Assembly (NCBI GenBank): GCA_002399975.1
Contig: DHER01000038.1
Location: forward strand, 1 to 33,223
DNA: 33,223 nt
Source: Firmicutes bacterium UBA4845
GTDB lineage: Bacteria > Bacillota > Clostridia > Tissierellales > Sedimentibacteraceae
Direction: 5' to 3'
Part shown: piece after piece, positions 8,019 through 16,052 of the stretch
Layout of the letters: each line of letters starts with the position of its first letter
Position numbering within the stretch: the stretch's first letter is position 1
Made by a program: the position numbers and the translations under genes
The notes under the pieces: model-generated
Databases searched by the model: none
The model's input: only the letters and a program-made list of their open reading frames with translations
What the model was told of the DNA's origin: nothing

Positions 8019-8315
8019 ATGAGTATTGTAATAATAGGCGGTAATGAAAGAATGGTGTGTCAGTATGAAGATATTTGCAAAAATTACGGATGTAAGGTAA
8101 AGGTTTTTGCAAAGGAAAATGGTTCTCTTAAGAAAAAGATCGGAGTACCGGATCTCTTGATTTTATTTACAAATACAGTGTCTCATAAAATGGTAATTAG
8201 CGCAGTAGGTGAGGCTAAGCGCAACAACATACCTGTTGCCAGGGTTCATTCAAGCAGTGCTACTGCTTTATGTGGAATATTGAAAGAACATTTTTTGAAA
8301 TCGTTTGAGGCATAA
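8019..8315 (+). CDS. DUF2325 domain protein
   Basis: A 98-residue soluble protein that is almost entirely a DUF2325 domain: MSIVIIGGNERM at the start (a Rossmann-like beta-loop), CQYEDICKNYGCK, then PDLLILFTNTVSHKM and a conserved HSSSATAL segment. The domain has no proven function; from memory, small clostridial members are often found close to ferrous-iron transport (feo) genes. The ATG at 8019 follows GAAAGGGG; an upstream in-frame ATG at 7989 lies inside the second operator box and lacks a site. It has its own promoter and shares operator boxes with the upstream surface-protein gene, so the two are probably co-regulated, perhaps by metal. Domain call is sure; role is open. Confidence 0.85.
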   Translation: MSIVIIGGNERMVCQYEDICKNYGCKVKVFAKENGSLKKKIGVPDLLILFTNTVSHKMVISAVGEAKRNNIPVARVHSSSATALCGILKEHFLKSFEA

Positions 8316-8348
8316 TAAATAAAGAATTTTCACAGCAAGACTATAAAA

Positions 8349-8378
8349 GCTGTTACGCTAATTGCTTAGCATAACAGC
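8349..8378 (-). terminator. Bidirectional terminator between DUF2325 and cotJC
   Basis: GCTGTTACGCTAA (8349-8361) pairs with TTAGCATAACAGC (8366-8378) with one G-U/C-A position. On the minus strand it is followed by TTTT, so it chiefly ends the cotJ operon; it also lies downstream of the convergent DUF2325 gene. Confidence 0.75.
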
Positions 8379-8388
8379 CGTGGTTTTG

Positions 8389-8973
8389 TTAATAATATCT
8401 TTTGTTGGACGAGTATTCTTCGACTAATCTTAAGCCTTCACCGAATCTTTGGAAGTGGACAATTTCACGTTCTCTCAACCACCTTAAAGTATCTTTTACC
8501 AGAGGGTCATCAGTAAGGACAATTAGGCCTTCATATGTGGCCCGTGCCTTTTGTTCAGCAGCCATATCATTGTATAAATCTGCTACAGGATCTCCTTTTG
8601 CCTGAGTGTAGGTTGATGTCCAGGGAACTCCAGATGCATCGAGCAGGAACGGGCATGTTTCATGATTTGAGTAGTAACCGCCTAATCCTGCGGCAACTAA
8701 TTCATCCTTGGTAGCGCCCTCTATTAATTTTTTAAACAAGGTTGCAACCATTTCCATGTGTCCAAGTTCTTCTGTTCCTATATCCGTTAACAAACCTTTA
8801 GTTTCATTTAAGGGCATGCTAAATCTTTGGGTCAGATAATTCATGCTGGCGCTCATTTCACCGTCAGAACCGCCATATTGATTTAATACGGCTTGAGCCA
8901 TCCTTACATCTTTGCCGGAAACCCTGACAGGGTATTGCAATTTTTTTTCATATATAAACATTCTATTATTCAT
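8389..8973 (-). CDS. cotJC: Spore coat protein CotJC, manganese-catalase-like
   Basis: A 194-residue protein of the manganese catalase family in its short CotJC form. Carboxylate and histidine ligands of the di-metal four-helix bundle can be placed in GEMSASMNYLTQRF, in TEELGHMEMVATLF, in DMAAEQKARATYE and in REREIVHFQRFGE. CotJC is deposited in the spore coat and probably protects the spore from peroxide. It is the last gene of cotJA-cotJB-cotJC, begins 21 bases after cotJB, and is followed by a terminator. The ATG at 8973 has an AAAGGA site. Length and ending are normal for the family. Confidence 0.95.
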   Translation of the reverse strand: MNNRMFIYEKKLQYPVRVSGKDVRMAQAVLNQYGGSDGEMSASMNYLTQRFSMPLNETKGLLTDIGTEELGHMEMVATLFKKLIEGATKDELVAAGLGGYYSNHETCPFLLDASGVPWTSTYTQAKGDPVADLYNDMAAEQKARATYEGLIVLTDDPLVKDTLRWLREREIVHFQRFGEGLRLVEEYSSNKRYY

Positions 8974-8994
8974 TCCTTTCCTTAAAATATTTTA

Positions 8995-9270
8995 CTATCT
9001 TTCCCATGGCCACGGGCTGTTTATATAGCGCCACGTATCCCCTGATTCATGACCCATTACGGACATTATTCCAAATCGAGATTCATAAGCATCGCGGAGC
9101 TGCATGAGCTGGTCCGTGTATGCTTTATGTTTGTATAGGGCAACGGGGTCATTCGGATGAGTATCCAAATAAAGAGCTAAATCATAAATGGCAAATTGTA
9201 ATTTTTGAATGTCTAACAACATAAGACTTTCTTCGTTGGACATTTGGTTACTTCTGTTGTAGTTGATCAT
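8995..9270 (-). CDS. cotJB: Spore coat protein CotJB
   Basis: A 91-residue protein matching CotJB: LLDIQKLQFAIYDLALYLDTHPNDPVAL, a central charged helix, and the C-terminal WRYINSPWPWER typical of the family. CotJB is needed with CotJA and CotJC for assembly of this coat sub-layer; it has no catalytic motif. Its ATG (9268-9270) overlaps the TGA of cotJA by 4 bases (ATGA), a translational coupling arrangement, and it has a GAGGGGTG site inside the end of cotJA. Confidence 0.95.
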   Translation of the reverse strand: MINYNRSNQMSNEESLMLLDIQKLQFAIYDLALYLDTHPNDPVALYKHKAYTDQLMQLRDAYESRFGIMSVMGHESGDTWRYINSPWPWER

Positions 9271-9476
9271 GATTGCACCCCTCTTTGAAAGAATTCTGAA
9301 TATGGAGTTACTAATTCAGGAAAAATTGTTCCATGAACAAATGCCTCATTAATATTATTGTAGTACTGCGGATTGATCTGATAAGGAACATATCCATAGC
9401 CCGGTACCGGATCCTCAGGCATATATGGCACCATGGGTGTATAATTATCGTTATTGGTTATATACAAAATTTTCAT
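9267..9476 (-). CDS. cotJA: Spore coat protein CotJA
   Basis: A 69-residue, Pro/Tyr/Asn-rich spore coat protein. The middle block PMVPYMPEDPVPGYGYVPYQ and the ending block (AFVHGTIFPELVTPYSEF) fit CotJA. It is the first gene of the operon; start ATG 9474-9476 has an AAAGGA site. Expression in the mother cell during sporulation is expected from the family; I could not fit a confident sigma-E -10/-35 pair in the 80 bases upstream. Confidence 0.93.
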   Translation of the reverse strand: MKILYITNNDNYTPMVPYMPEDPVPGYGYVPYQINPQYYNNINEAFVHGTIFPELVTPYSEFFQRGVQS

Positions 9477-9809
9477 TCCTTTCTCTTAAATTTCAACTAT
9501 TTAGATATAGTTACATTATTTTATTCACGTATTGACAAATAGTGACTTTTAATAAAAAATGTTGATTTTTTAGTAATGATTATAAAAAGTAAAGCTTTTT
9601 TACACAATAAATAATAATTTTATTGGGATACTGTGTTATTTATATATAGTGCAAAGCTTAGCTTTAGAAATATGAAATAAAATTCGATGATAGGGCATAA
9701 TGTGGATTTGTATATAGCCAAGTTTTGTAAGCTGGTTACTTGTATTTTTAGTTATTGCTAGGGGTTAGATAGGAAAGTAAGTAAAGGGAAAAATTATTTT
9801 AAAAAACTG
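9477..9809. other. AT-rich divergent intergenic region
   Basis: Between the minus-strand cotJ operon and the plus-strand T-box transcript. No ORF with a usable ribosome binding site and no strong hairpin were seen. The cotJ promoter must lie at its left side. Confidence 0.6.
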
Positions 9810-9838
9810 TTGACAAATTTAAAATCTTAACATATAAT
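9810..9838 (+). promoter_or_regulatory. Sigma-A promoter of the T-box/argG transcript
   Basis: TTGACA (9810-9815), 17-bp spacer, TATAAT (9833-9838): a consensus match. Transcription would start near 9845 and make a leader of about 445 nt before argG. Confidence 0.85.
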
Positions 9839-9868
9839 TGTATAAAAATAATAAATATTGTATAATTT

Positions 9869-10081
9869 AATGATTGGAAGAGTAATTAAATTTAGCTTCA
9901 GCGAGTCGGTGCAGAGTGTGAGGCCGTCAGTGATATTTAATTAAAAAGAATCCATGAAAAGATTCTCGGAAACAGTAGTATGAGAATACGGTTCAATACC
10001 GTTATGATGTAGAGAAAGCAAACTGCTTAGAAAGAAGAGTGGTACCGCGGTGCAAAACTGCCTCTTTATAAGCAGTTTTTT
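9869..10081 (+). promoter_or_regulatory. T-box leader, arginine specifier (AGA) inferred, controlling argG
   Basis: The T-box sequence AGAGTGGTACCGCGG is at 10036-10050, with the TGG bulge that pairs to the uncharged tRNA CCA end. Stem I is visible upstream: AGTA (9890-9893), the arms ATTAAAT and ATTTAAT, an AGCGAG AG-bulge, and a GTGTGAG distal loop. On the 3' side of the specifier loop, AGA at 9947-9949 is followed by ATC, matching the usual XXX-RYC layout, so the codon reads arginine. The terminator is AAAACTGC (10054-10061) with GCAGTTTT (10072-10079) and T residues. When tRNA-Arg is uncharged the antiterminator forms and argG is transcribed. The T-box is certain; the specifier assignment is fairly sure and agrees with the gene. 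Confidence 0.92.
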
Positions 10082-10290
10082 GTATAACAGTAGAAATATA
10101 TTTGTGAATTAATTGCTATTTGTGCAGTTTAAGAGTATATAAATTTGAACTGTTCAACTCTATATTTTCTACTGTTAGAGTAAAAAGACGTTCATAACGT
10201 CTTAGTTAGATAAAAAATCATAAAATGAATAAGTATGCATATAACAGCAAATAAAACAATATAGCAAGTAAATTAAATAGGAGGATAGAA

Positions 10291-11541
10291 ATGGAAAAAG
10301 AAAAAGTAGTATTAGCGTATTCAGGAGGACTTGACACATCAGTTATTATTCCCTGGTTAAAAGAAAATTACGATGATTTAGATATCATAGCCTGCTGTGT
10401 TAATGTAGGACAGGGGGACGATATGGAATTTGTCAGGAATAAGGCATTATCGTCTGGTGCAAGCAAAGTATGTATTGAAAATGTAATAAATGAATTTGTA
10501 GAGGAATATGTTTATAAAGGTATCAAGGCAAATGCTGTTTATGAGGGAAAGTATCTTTTGGGAACTGCTTATGCAAGACCGCTGATTGCAAAGAAATTGG
10601 TTGAAACTGCTCACAGGGAAGGCGCTAAATACATTGCTCATGGTTGTACAGGCAAGGGAAATGACCAGGTTCGTTTTGAAACAGCTATAGCATCGCTGGA
10701 TCCTGAAATTAAAATTATTGCACCATGGCGTATGTGGAATATATCTTCAAGAGAAGATGCGATAGATTATGCCAAGTCCAAAAACATTGATCTTCATGGA
10801 ATTACAAAGGAAAAAATTTATTCAAGAGATCAAAATATTCTTCATATCAGCCATGAAGGAGGAATGCTTGAAGATCCCGGAAATGAACCGGATTTTGACG
10901 AAATATTAGTAATGACAAATCCGATTGAAAAAACTCCTGATGCTGCTGAGTACATTGAAATAGAATTTAAAGAAGGAATACCTATAAAACTTAATGGTAA
11001 AAAATTAAACGGTGAAGAAATGCTTAATGCATTAAATAAAATAGGTGGAACTCATGGGATAGGTGTTGAAGATTTGCTTGAAAACAGGATTGTCGGTATG
11101 AAATCAAGAGGAATATATGAAACACCCGGAGGTACATTATTGATAGAGGCTCACAAGTACCTTGAAAGCTTCGTGTTAGAAAAAGAAACTGCACATTTTA
11201 AGGATATTATTGGTCAAAAATACGCAGATCTTGTATATAATGCAATGTGGTTTTCAAGCCTGAAGTGTGCTTTTGATGCGTTTGTAGATTTTACCCAGAA
11301 AAATGTTACAGGAATCGTTAAATTGAAGTTATATAAGGGGACGGTCAAATTTGCCGGAATGGCATCAGACCATGCATTGTACAATGAATCAATTTCATCA
11401 TTTGCCACAGGGGATTTATACAACCAGAAGGATGCAACTGGATTTATCCATTTATATAGTCTGCCGTACAAAATTCAGGCATTGAATGAGTTAAACAGCA
11501 AGAAAAATTCTCCTCAGGTTAAATACAGCTTTAAAGAATAA
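10291..11541 (+). CDS. argG: Argininosuccinate synthase
   Basis: A 416-residue cytoplasmic enzyme that joins citrulline and aspartate with ATP to give argininosuccinate, AMP and PPi. The N-terminal ATP-pyrophosphatase loop AYSGGLDTS is at residues 9-17; the citrulline/aspartate region includes AHGCTGKGNDQVRFE and the C-terminal half has GIYETPGGTLL and the closing helices. ATG 10291 follows AGGAGG (10279-10284). Length is normal. It is a single-gene unit: no argH follows, so argininosuccinate lyase must be elsewhere. The arginine T-box upstream makes expression respond to tRNA-Arg charging. Confidence 0.97.
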   Translation: MEKEKVVLAYSGGLDTSVIIPWLKENYDDLDIIACCVNVGQGDDMEFVRNKALSSGASKVCIENVINEFVEEYVYKGIKANAVYEGKYLLGTAYARPLIAKKLVETAHREGAKYIAHGCTGKGNDQVRFETAIASLDPEIKIIAPWRMWNISSREDAIDYAKSKNIDLHGITKEKIYSRDQNILHISHEGGMLEDPGNEPDFDEILVMTNPIEKTPDAAEYIEIEFKEGIPIKLNGKKLNGEEMLNALNKIGGTHGIGVEDLLENRIVGMKSRGIYETPGGTLLIEAHKYLESFVLEKETAHFKDIIGQKYADLVYNAMWFSSLKCAFDAFVDFTQKNVTGIVKLKLYKGTVKFAGMASDHALYNESISSFATGDLYNQKDATGFIHLYSLPYKIQALNELNSKKNSPQVKYSFKE

Positions 11542-11562
11542 ATAATCGTAAAAAATACAAGG

Positions 11563-11591
11563 AGCTGCAGCAAAATGAAAATGCTGCAGCT
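11563..11591. terminator. Bidirectional hairpin between argG and the aminotransferase gene
   Basis: AGCTGCAGCA (11563-11572) and TGCTGCAGCT (11582-11591) form a perfect 10-bp stem with a 9-base loop between two convergent genes. T-runs after it are short on the plus strand; on the minus strand the sequence soon becomes T-rich. Confidence 0.7.
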
Positions 11592-11599
11592 TCATAGTA

Positions 11600-12844
11600 T
11601 TATTTCAAGCTGTCAAGTATTTTTTTTATTTTAGCCGGAGCAATTTTGCATTTATCTTCTGCAACGGCGCATACTGCAAATCTTAATCCTTTTTTAAGTG
11701 ATACAACAAATAAGTTTTCTTTGATTAATTCATCGGAAGCTTTTTTTGCATCATTACATGGAATACTTATGAAAAATCCGTCTCTGTAAGGAAGTATTTC
11801 TAATCCGCATTTTTTTGCTTCCTTAACAAAAACATCGGCCCGTCTTCTTAACATGACTTTATATTTGTTTACCTCATTTTCATAGGCTTCTTTTTTAACA
11901 GGATCTTTTGCAATATTGGTCAATACGGACATTGCAGCTCTCGTCCCGTTGGACCAATTTGCTCTGTTGGAATGCATGCATGTATAGTAAAACTCATTGG
12001 CTAATTCTTCTTTAGATGAAATACCGATGGCTGCTCCCGATCTTAAGCCGTACATGGTAAATCCTTTGGACATGCTGTATGCTACTATTACAAATATATT
12101 TTCAGGTAGTCCTGAGAATTTTTTAAAGAATTTCCTTCTTTCAGAACCTGTGCCGGCATAGTCTATGTAAGCTACATCAACCAAGAATATTATTTTGTTT
12201 TCAGGATCTTTTGCATTTTCTTTTGCAATGTCCAAAACTTCATCCCATTCTTTATCAGATAGGCTGTAGCCTGTAGGATTATTTGCAGGTGTATTAATTA
12301 TGGTAACAAGTCTTTTTTGTTTTCTAAGCAGTGTTTCAAAGTTTTTCTTAAATGATATTATATTGAATTCGCCATTTTCGTTGAGAAGTTCATAATTTGT
12401 AACTGTTCTTCCAAATTCCTCGGATATTGTTGCATAAGGAGTCCAGAACCAGTCACATACTAAAACAGAGTCTCCTGGATTAGTGTAATTCCAGATTCCA
12501 TGTCTAACAGCTCCTGTTCCACCGGGTGTTGCTACTGCCTTAATGTATGCATCAGGACGGTATTCCTCGAAGCAAATATCCTTTACAGCTTCCAGAAAAT
12601 CAGATTGCCCGGCAACCTGGGCGTACGTAGCTATATCTGCATTTGGCAATGATTTTAGCTCTTTGTATACAGTATCTAAACAGATTAAATCACCATTATC
12701 ATTCACCAGTGAACCTAAAGTTGAATTTATTACATTGTCTTTTCCATATTTATCAACAGCGTCCCTTGCCTTTTCTGCAAGTCCGAATATTGCATCATTT
12801 TTCTCAGGCCATTTCGCATGAGGCGCAACCATATTAAAAGCCAT
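11600..12844 (-). CDS. PLP-dependent aminotransferase, class I (aspartate/aromatic type)
   Basis: A 414-residue fold-type I aminotransferase. The PLP-binding lysine is K260 in SMSKGFTMYG, with N188 in NTPANNPTG, D223 and Y226 in VDVAYIDYAG, and R268 in the LRSGAA block. GTGAVRHGIWNYTNPGD and DWFWTPY resemble the aspartate/tyrosine (AAT Ialpha) group rather than histidinol-phosphate enzymes. The ATG at 12844 follows a GAGGTGG site and gives the normal N-terminus; an extra 17 residues upstream lack a better site. It is a single gene, convergent with argG. Likely used for aromatic or aspartate transamination in amino-acid fermentation; the amino donor cannot be read from sequence. Confidence 0.88.
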   Translation of the reverse strand: MAFNMVAPHAKWPEKNDAIFGLAEKARDAVDKYGKDNVINSTLGSLVNDNGDLICLDTVYKELKSLPNADIATYAQVAGQSDFLEAVKDICFEEYRPDAYIKAVATPGGTGAVRHGIWNYTNPGDSVLVCDWFWTPYATISEEFGRTVTNYELLNENGEFNIISFKKNFETLLRKQKRLVTIINTPANNPTGYSLSDKEWDEVLDIAKENAKDPENKIIFLVDVAYIDYAGTGSERRKFFKKFSGLPENIFVIVAYSMSKGFTMYGLRSGAAIGISSKEELANEFYYTCMHSNRANWSNGTRAAMSVLTNIAKDPVKKEAYENEVNKYKVMLRRRADVFVKEAKKCGLEILPYRDGFFISIPCNDAKKASDELIKENLFVVSLKKGLRFAVCAVAEDKCKIAPAKIKKILDSLK

Positions 12845-13102
12845 AATACCACCTCGTTTTTTCTTGATTTTAACATTAATAAAAACATAAGTCAATAATG
12901 TTAAATCTATAAAATCTGCGTCTAATTATAATGGTTCCAAAAATATTGAAAACAACTATGTACCTAAATTAATACAAACAGCAGAAGAAGATTTTAGAAA
13001 TCCCTAAAAAATCTAAAAAATTTAATTACACTATAATTTTATTTAAAATAGCGGACATTTAATGTTGCAATTTTTAAGTAACAAAAAATTTCAATAAAAA
13101 TA

Positions 13103-13131
13103 TTGACAAGTTTCGACAGGTGAGTTATCAT
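13103..13131 (+). promoter_or_regulatory. Promoter of tRNA-Lys
   Basis: TTGACA (13103-13108), 17-bp spacer, TATCAT (13126-13131), ending 15 bases before the mature tRNA. Confidence 0.6.
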
Positions 13132-13146
13132 ATAAAAGTTATATAT

Positions 13147-13222
13147 GATCCATTAGCTCAGTTGGCAGAGCACTTGACTTTTAATCAAGGTGTCCGGCGT
13201 TCGAATCGCCGATGGATCACCA
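13147..13222 (+). tRNA. tRNA-Lys (anticodon UUU), CCA encoded
   Basis: Acceptor arms GATCCAT (13147-13153) and ATGGATC (13212-13218) pair fully; the D-arm GCTCAGTTGGCAGAGC, anticodon stem-loop CTTGA-CTTTTAA-TCAAG with TTT, and TpsiC arm CGGCG-TTCGAAT-CGCCG are all present. A discriminator (13219) and CCA (13220-13222) are in the gene. Decodes AAA/AAG. Confidence 0.98.
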
Positions 13223-13230
13223 TTATAAAA

Positions 13231-13271
13231 CAACATTTGACGATTCTAGCGACGTTGAATGTTGCTTTTTT
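13231..13271 (+). terminator. Terminator of tRNA-Lys
   Basis: CAACATT (13231-13237) pairs with AATGTTG (13258-13264), followed by CTTTTTTT. The tRNA is therefore a single-gene unit. Confidence 0.8.
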
Positions 13272-13460
13272 TATATGCATTATAACACATATTTAAATTA
13301 CATATATACTTTCAAATTTCGATTTTTAATTCCTTGCTAGCACAAAAAACAAAAAATTTCTAACAATTTTTTGTTTCTAACATTTTTCTACAAATTTCTC
13401 TATTAATTAATTGTATATTTACTAAGTTAAAAATTTCTTATAGAAGGAAAAGGGGAACAA

Positions 13461-14675
13461 ATGATTAAAAGCGAAGAGATGCGAATATATGCGCATGAAA
13501 ATTGTAATGGTTATGATTATTTAAGTAATGAAGAAGTGCATGAGGTAGCAATAAGACAGAAGGAAAAAATGACTGCCTTAGGACGGTTGGCTGGAGGTAT
13601 TGCGCATGATTTTAACAATCAGCTGATGAGCATTATAGGAAATGCAACCATGATGCAAAAAACAGATGACTTGGTTAAGATTAAGGAATATGCTGAAAGA
13701 ATTATCAATATTTCTCAAGGCTCTGCAAGCTTGACAAAAAAAATATTAATGTTTTCAAAAAATGAAAGCAGGATAAACGAAACAATAAATTTAAAAAGTA
13801 TAATGGACAATACATATAATATGATTGAATCTATACTGGACAAAAAAATTGAAATTCGATACAAATATGGAGCTTCAAATAAAATGATATTGGGAGACGA
13901 ATCTCAGGTTGAAAATTTAATAGTTACCTTGATTTTAAATTCCAGAGATGCTATAAAACATTCTTTTGGAAAAATTGAAGTTGGGACTGCTGATACAGTA
14001 GTTTTTTCAGACATGGTTCTCAGCCACGGAGAAACATTAAAGCCGGGGCAATATGTAACAATTTATGTTGAAGACAATGGTGCTGGAATAAATGAATGTG
14101 ATATGTTAAAAATATTTGAACCTTATTTTACTACAAAAACGAAGTTAAGCGGTACAGGCTTAGGACTTTCTGTAGCTTTTGGGACGGTTAAATCTCATGC
14201 AGGATTTATTAATGTAAAGAGCAAGGTTGGAATTGGAACCAGGTTTGAGATTTTCTTACCGGTTTATAGCAAGAAACAGTCAGCTAAAGTCAGTAATAAG
14301 GTGGTTGAAATAAAAAGCAATTTAATTATGTTGGTAGATGATGACCCGAATGTGCTTGGTGTAGAAAAAGAGCTGATTGAGGACTTGGGGTATAATGTTA
14401 TTAAATTCAACAAACCTTTGGAGGCATTAGATTATTATAAAAAACACAGTAAGAAAATCGCTTTTTCGGTAATAGATCTATCGATGCCTGTAATGACAGG
14501 CAAACAGCTTTATGATGAAATGCAGAAAATATACAATAAATCTAAAGCACTGTTTATTACTGGATATGCTAATCAGACAGACTGTGAGGAACTTTTAAGT
14601 GAGGGTGAAATAATAATACAAAAGCCTTTTACATATGAAGCTTTATCTGCACAAATAGCTAAAATTTATCTGTAA
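13461..14675 (+). CDS. Soluble hybrid histidine kinase with C-terminal receiver
   Basis: A 404-residue protein. After a short 30-residue head come the dimerisation/phosphoacceptor helix with H49 in LGRLAGGIAHDFNN, an HATPase_c domain (N-box NSRDAI, G1 EDNGAGI, G2 GTGLGLSVAFG), and a receiver from about residue 288 (MLVDDDPN, phosphoacceptor Asp in VIDLSMP, Lys in IIQKPF). There is no membrane segment and no PAS or GAF sensor domain, so the signal must come from a partner protein or from the head. HDFNN-type kinases often sit in hybrid sensory systems with trailing receivers. ATG 13461 is 7-8 bases after a GGAAAAGGGG stretch. It is transcribed alone and closed by a terminator; no other receiver or output protein is beside it. 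Confidence 0.9.
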   Translation: MIKSEEMRIYAHENCNGYDYLSNEEVHEVAIRQKEKMTALGRLAGGIAHDFNNQLMSIIGNATMMQKTDDLVKIKEYAERIINISQGSASLTKKILMFSKNESRINETINLKSIMDNTYNMIESILDKKIEIRYKYGASNKMILGDESQVENLIVTLILNSRDAIKHSFGKIEVGTADTVVFSDMVLSHGETLKPGQYVTIYVEDNGAGINECDMLKIFEPYFTTKTKLSGTGLGLSVAFGTVKSHAGFINVKSKVGIGTRFEIFLPVYSKKQSAKVSNKVVEIKSNLIMLVDDDPNVLGVEKELIEDLGYNVIKFNKPLEALDYYKKHSKKIAFSVIDLSMPVMTGKQLYDEMQKIYNKSKALFITGYANQTDCEELLSEGEIIIQKPFTYEALSAQIAKIYL

Positions 14676-14683
14676 ATTTAATT

Positions 14684-14717
14684 CTGCAGTAAAGTATGTA
14701 TATACTGTAGATTTTTT
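14684..14717 (+). terminator. Terminator after the hybrid kinase gene
   Basis: CTGCAGTA (14684-14691) pairs with TACTGTAG (14703-14710), one G-U, followed by ATTTTTT. Confidence 0.65.
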
Positions 14718-14776
14718 ATGTGATTATTAAGATATCTTAATAATATTCATATTACTTTGTTTTGAATAAATATGTT

Positions 14777-14804
14777 TTGACAATTACTAAATATTTGATA
14801 GAAT
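14777..14804 (+). promoter_or_regulatory. Promoter of prs-thiD
   Basis: TTGACA (14777-14782), 16-bp spacer, TAGAAT (14799-14804). Confidence 0.6.
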
Positions 14805-14854
14805 GTTAAAAGAAAAGGTGAAAGAGGAGAGTTTAGTTTTAACCGGAGGTAAAA

Positions 14855-16009
14855 ATGGATATAAACGATTACGCGTATAATGAACCTCAGCCATTTGGTG
14901 AATTGTCAATAATAGCTATGAAAGGCTGTGAAGATATAGCGGCTAAAATCGACTATTATTTAAAGGAATGGAGACAGGACAAAAATGCAGCTATATATTC
15001 AGGAAATTTAGTTCCTGCAAGGACATACCTGCTTAATGCAGTGTGCCCAAGATTTGGGTCGGGAGAAGCAAAAGGAGTTCTTAATGAAACTGTAAGGGGA
15101 CATGATGTATTTATTATATCTGATGTATTTAATTATGGAGTAACTTATAATATGTACGGAATGAATGTTCCTATGAGCCCGGACGACCATTACCAGGATT
15201 TAAAAAGAATAATTGCAGCAATGAACGGCAAGGAAAAAAGAATAACGGTTATTATGCCTATGCTTTATGAAGGCAGGCAGCATAAAAGGGCTACAAGGGA
15301 ATCACTTGACTGTGCATTGGCTTTACAGGAACTTACGTCAATGGGTGTTGAAAATATTATATCTTTTGACATCCATGATCCGAGAGTTCAAAACGCCATT
15401 CCATTGCACGGATTTGAGGATTTCCATCCTCATTATCAAATGATTAAAATGTTCGTAAGAGCGGTTCCCAATGCTGTAATAGATAGAAACCACATGATGA
15501 TTATTTCACCTGATGAAGGAGGAATGGCAAGATGTATTTATTATTCATCAGTTATGGAATTGGACCTGGGAATGTTTTATAAGAGAAGGGATTATTCTGT
15601 GGTAATAAACGGGAAAAATCCGGTAGTGAGCCATGAATTTTTAGGTGACAAAGTTGAAGGCAAGGATGTTATAGTAGTGGATGACATGATTGCATCAGGA
15701 GATTCGATGATTGACGTTGCTGGAAAATTAAAAGAAAGAAAAGCAAGGAACGTTTATGTATTTGCTTCCTTCGGCTTATTTACAGAAGGTCTTGCAAAAT
15801 TTGACAAAGCATTTGAGGAAGGGATAATAACAAAGGTTTTCACTACAAACATGATTTATAGAAAGCCGGAATTATTACAGAAACCATGGTATATAGAAGT
15901 AGATATGTCAAAATATATTGCAAATATCATTGATACATTAAACTATGACAAATCATTGAGCGAATTGCTGGATCCTGTCCAGAAAATTAAAAAGCTCCTT
16001 AAAAAATAA
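14855..16009 (+). CDS. prs: Ribose-phosphate pyrophosphokinase (PRPP synthetase), long divergent form
   Basis: A 384-residue enzyme that makes PRPP from ribose 5-phosphate and ATP for nucleotide, histidine and tryptophan synthesis. The PRPP loop VIVVDDMIASGDSM is clear; the N-terminal half has NETVRGHDVFIIS and the region MPMLYEGRQHKRATRES that parallels the RQDRK block of Prs. The length is about 65 residues more than the common 315-residue form, with extra sequence in the N-terminal half, the MYGMNVPMSPDDHYQD insertion and the tail. The key loops are intact, so it should be active; a long-form homologue is known in Clostridia. GGAGG (14844-14848) precedes ATG 14855. thiD follows after 43 bases and is probably cotranscribed. 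Confidence 0.88.
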   Translation: MDINDYAYNEPQPFGELSIIAMKGCEDIAAKIDYYLKEWRQDKNAAIYSGNLVPARTYLLNAVCPRFGSGEAKGVLNETVRGHDVFIISDVFNYGVTYNMYGMNVPMSPDDHYQDLKRIIAAMNGKEKRITVIMPMLYEGRQHKRATRESLDCALALQELTSMGVENIISFDIHDPRVQNAIPLHGFEDFHPHYQMIKMFVRAVPNAVIDRNHMMIISPDEGGMARCIYYSSVMELDLGMFYKRRDYSVVINGKNPVVSHEFLGDKVEGKDVIVVDDMIASGDSMIDVAGKLKERKARNVYVFASFGLFTEGLAKFDKAFEEGIITKVFTTNMIYRKPELLQKPWYIEVDMSKYIANIIDTLNYDKSLSELLDPVQKIKKLLKK

Positions 16010-16052
16010 ATTTGTAAACAGTGTTGATTTTTATAGGAAGAAGGAAATATTT

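Noticed and set aside
16010..16052. TPP riboswitch before thiD
   Set aside because: Only 43 bases separate prs and thiD and no THI-box sequence is present there or before prs.
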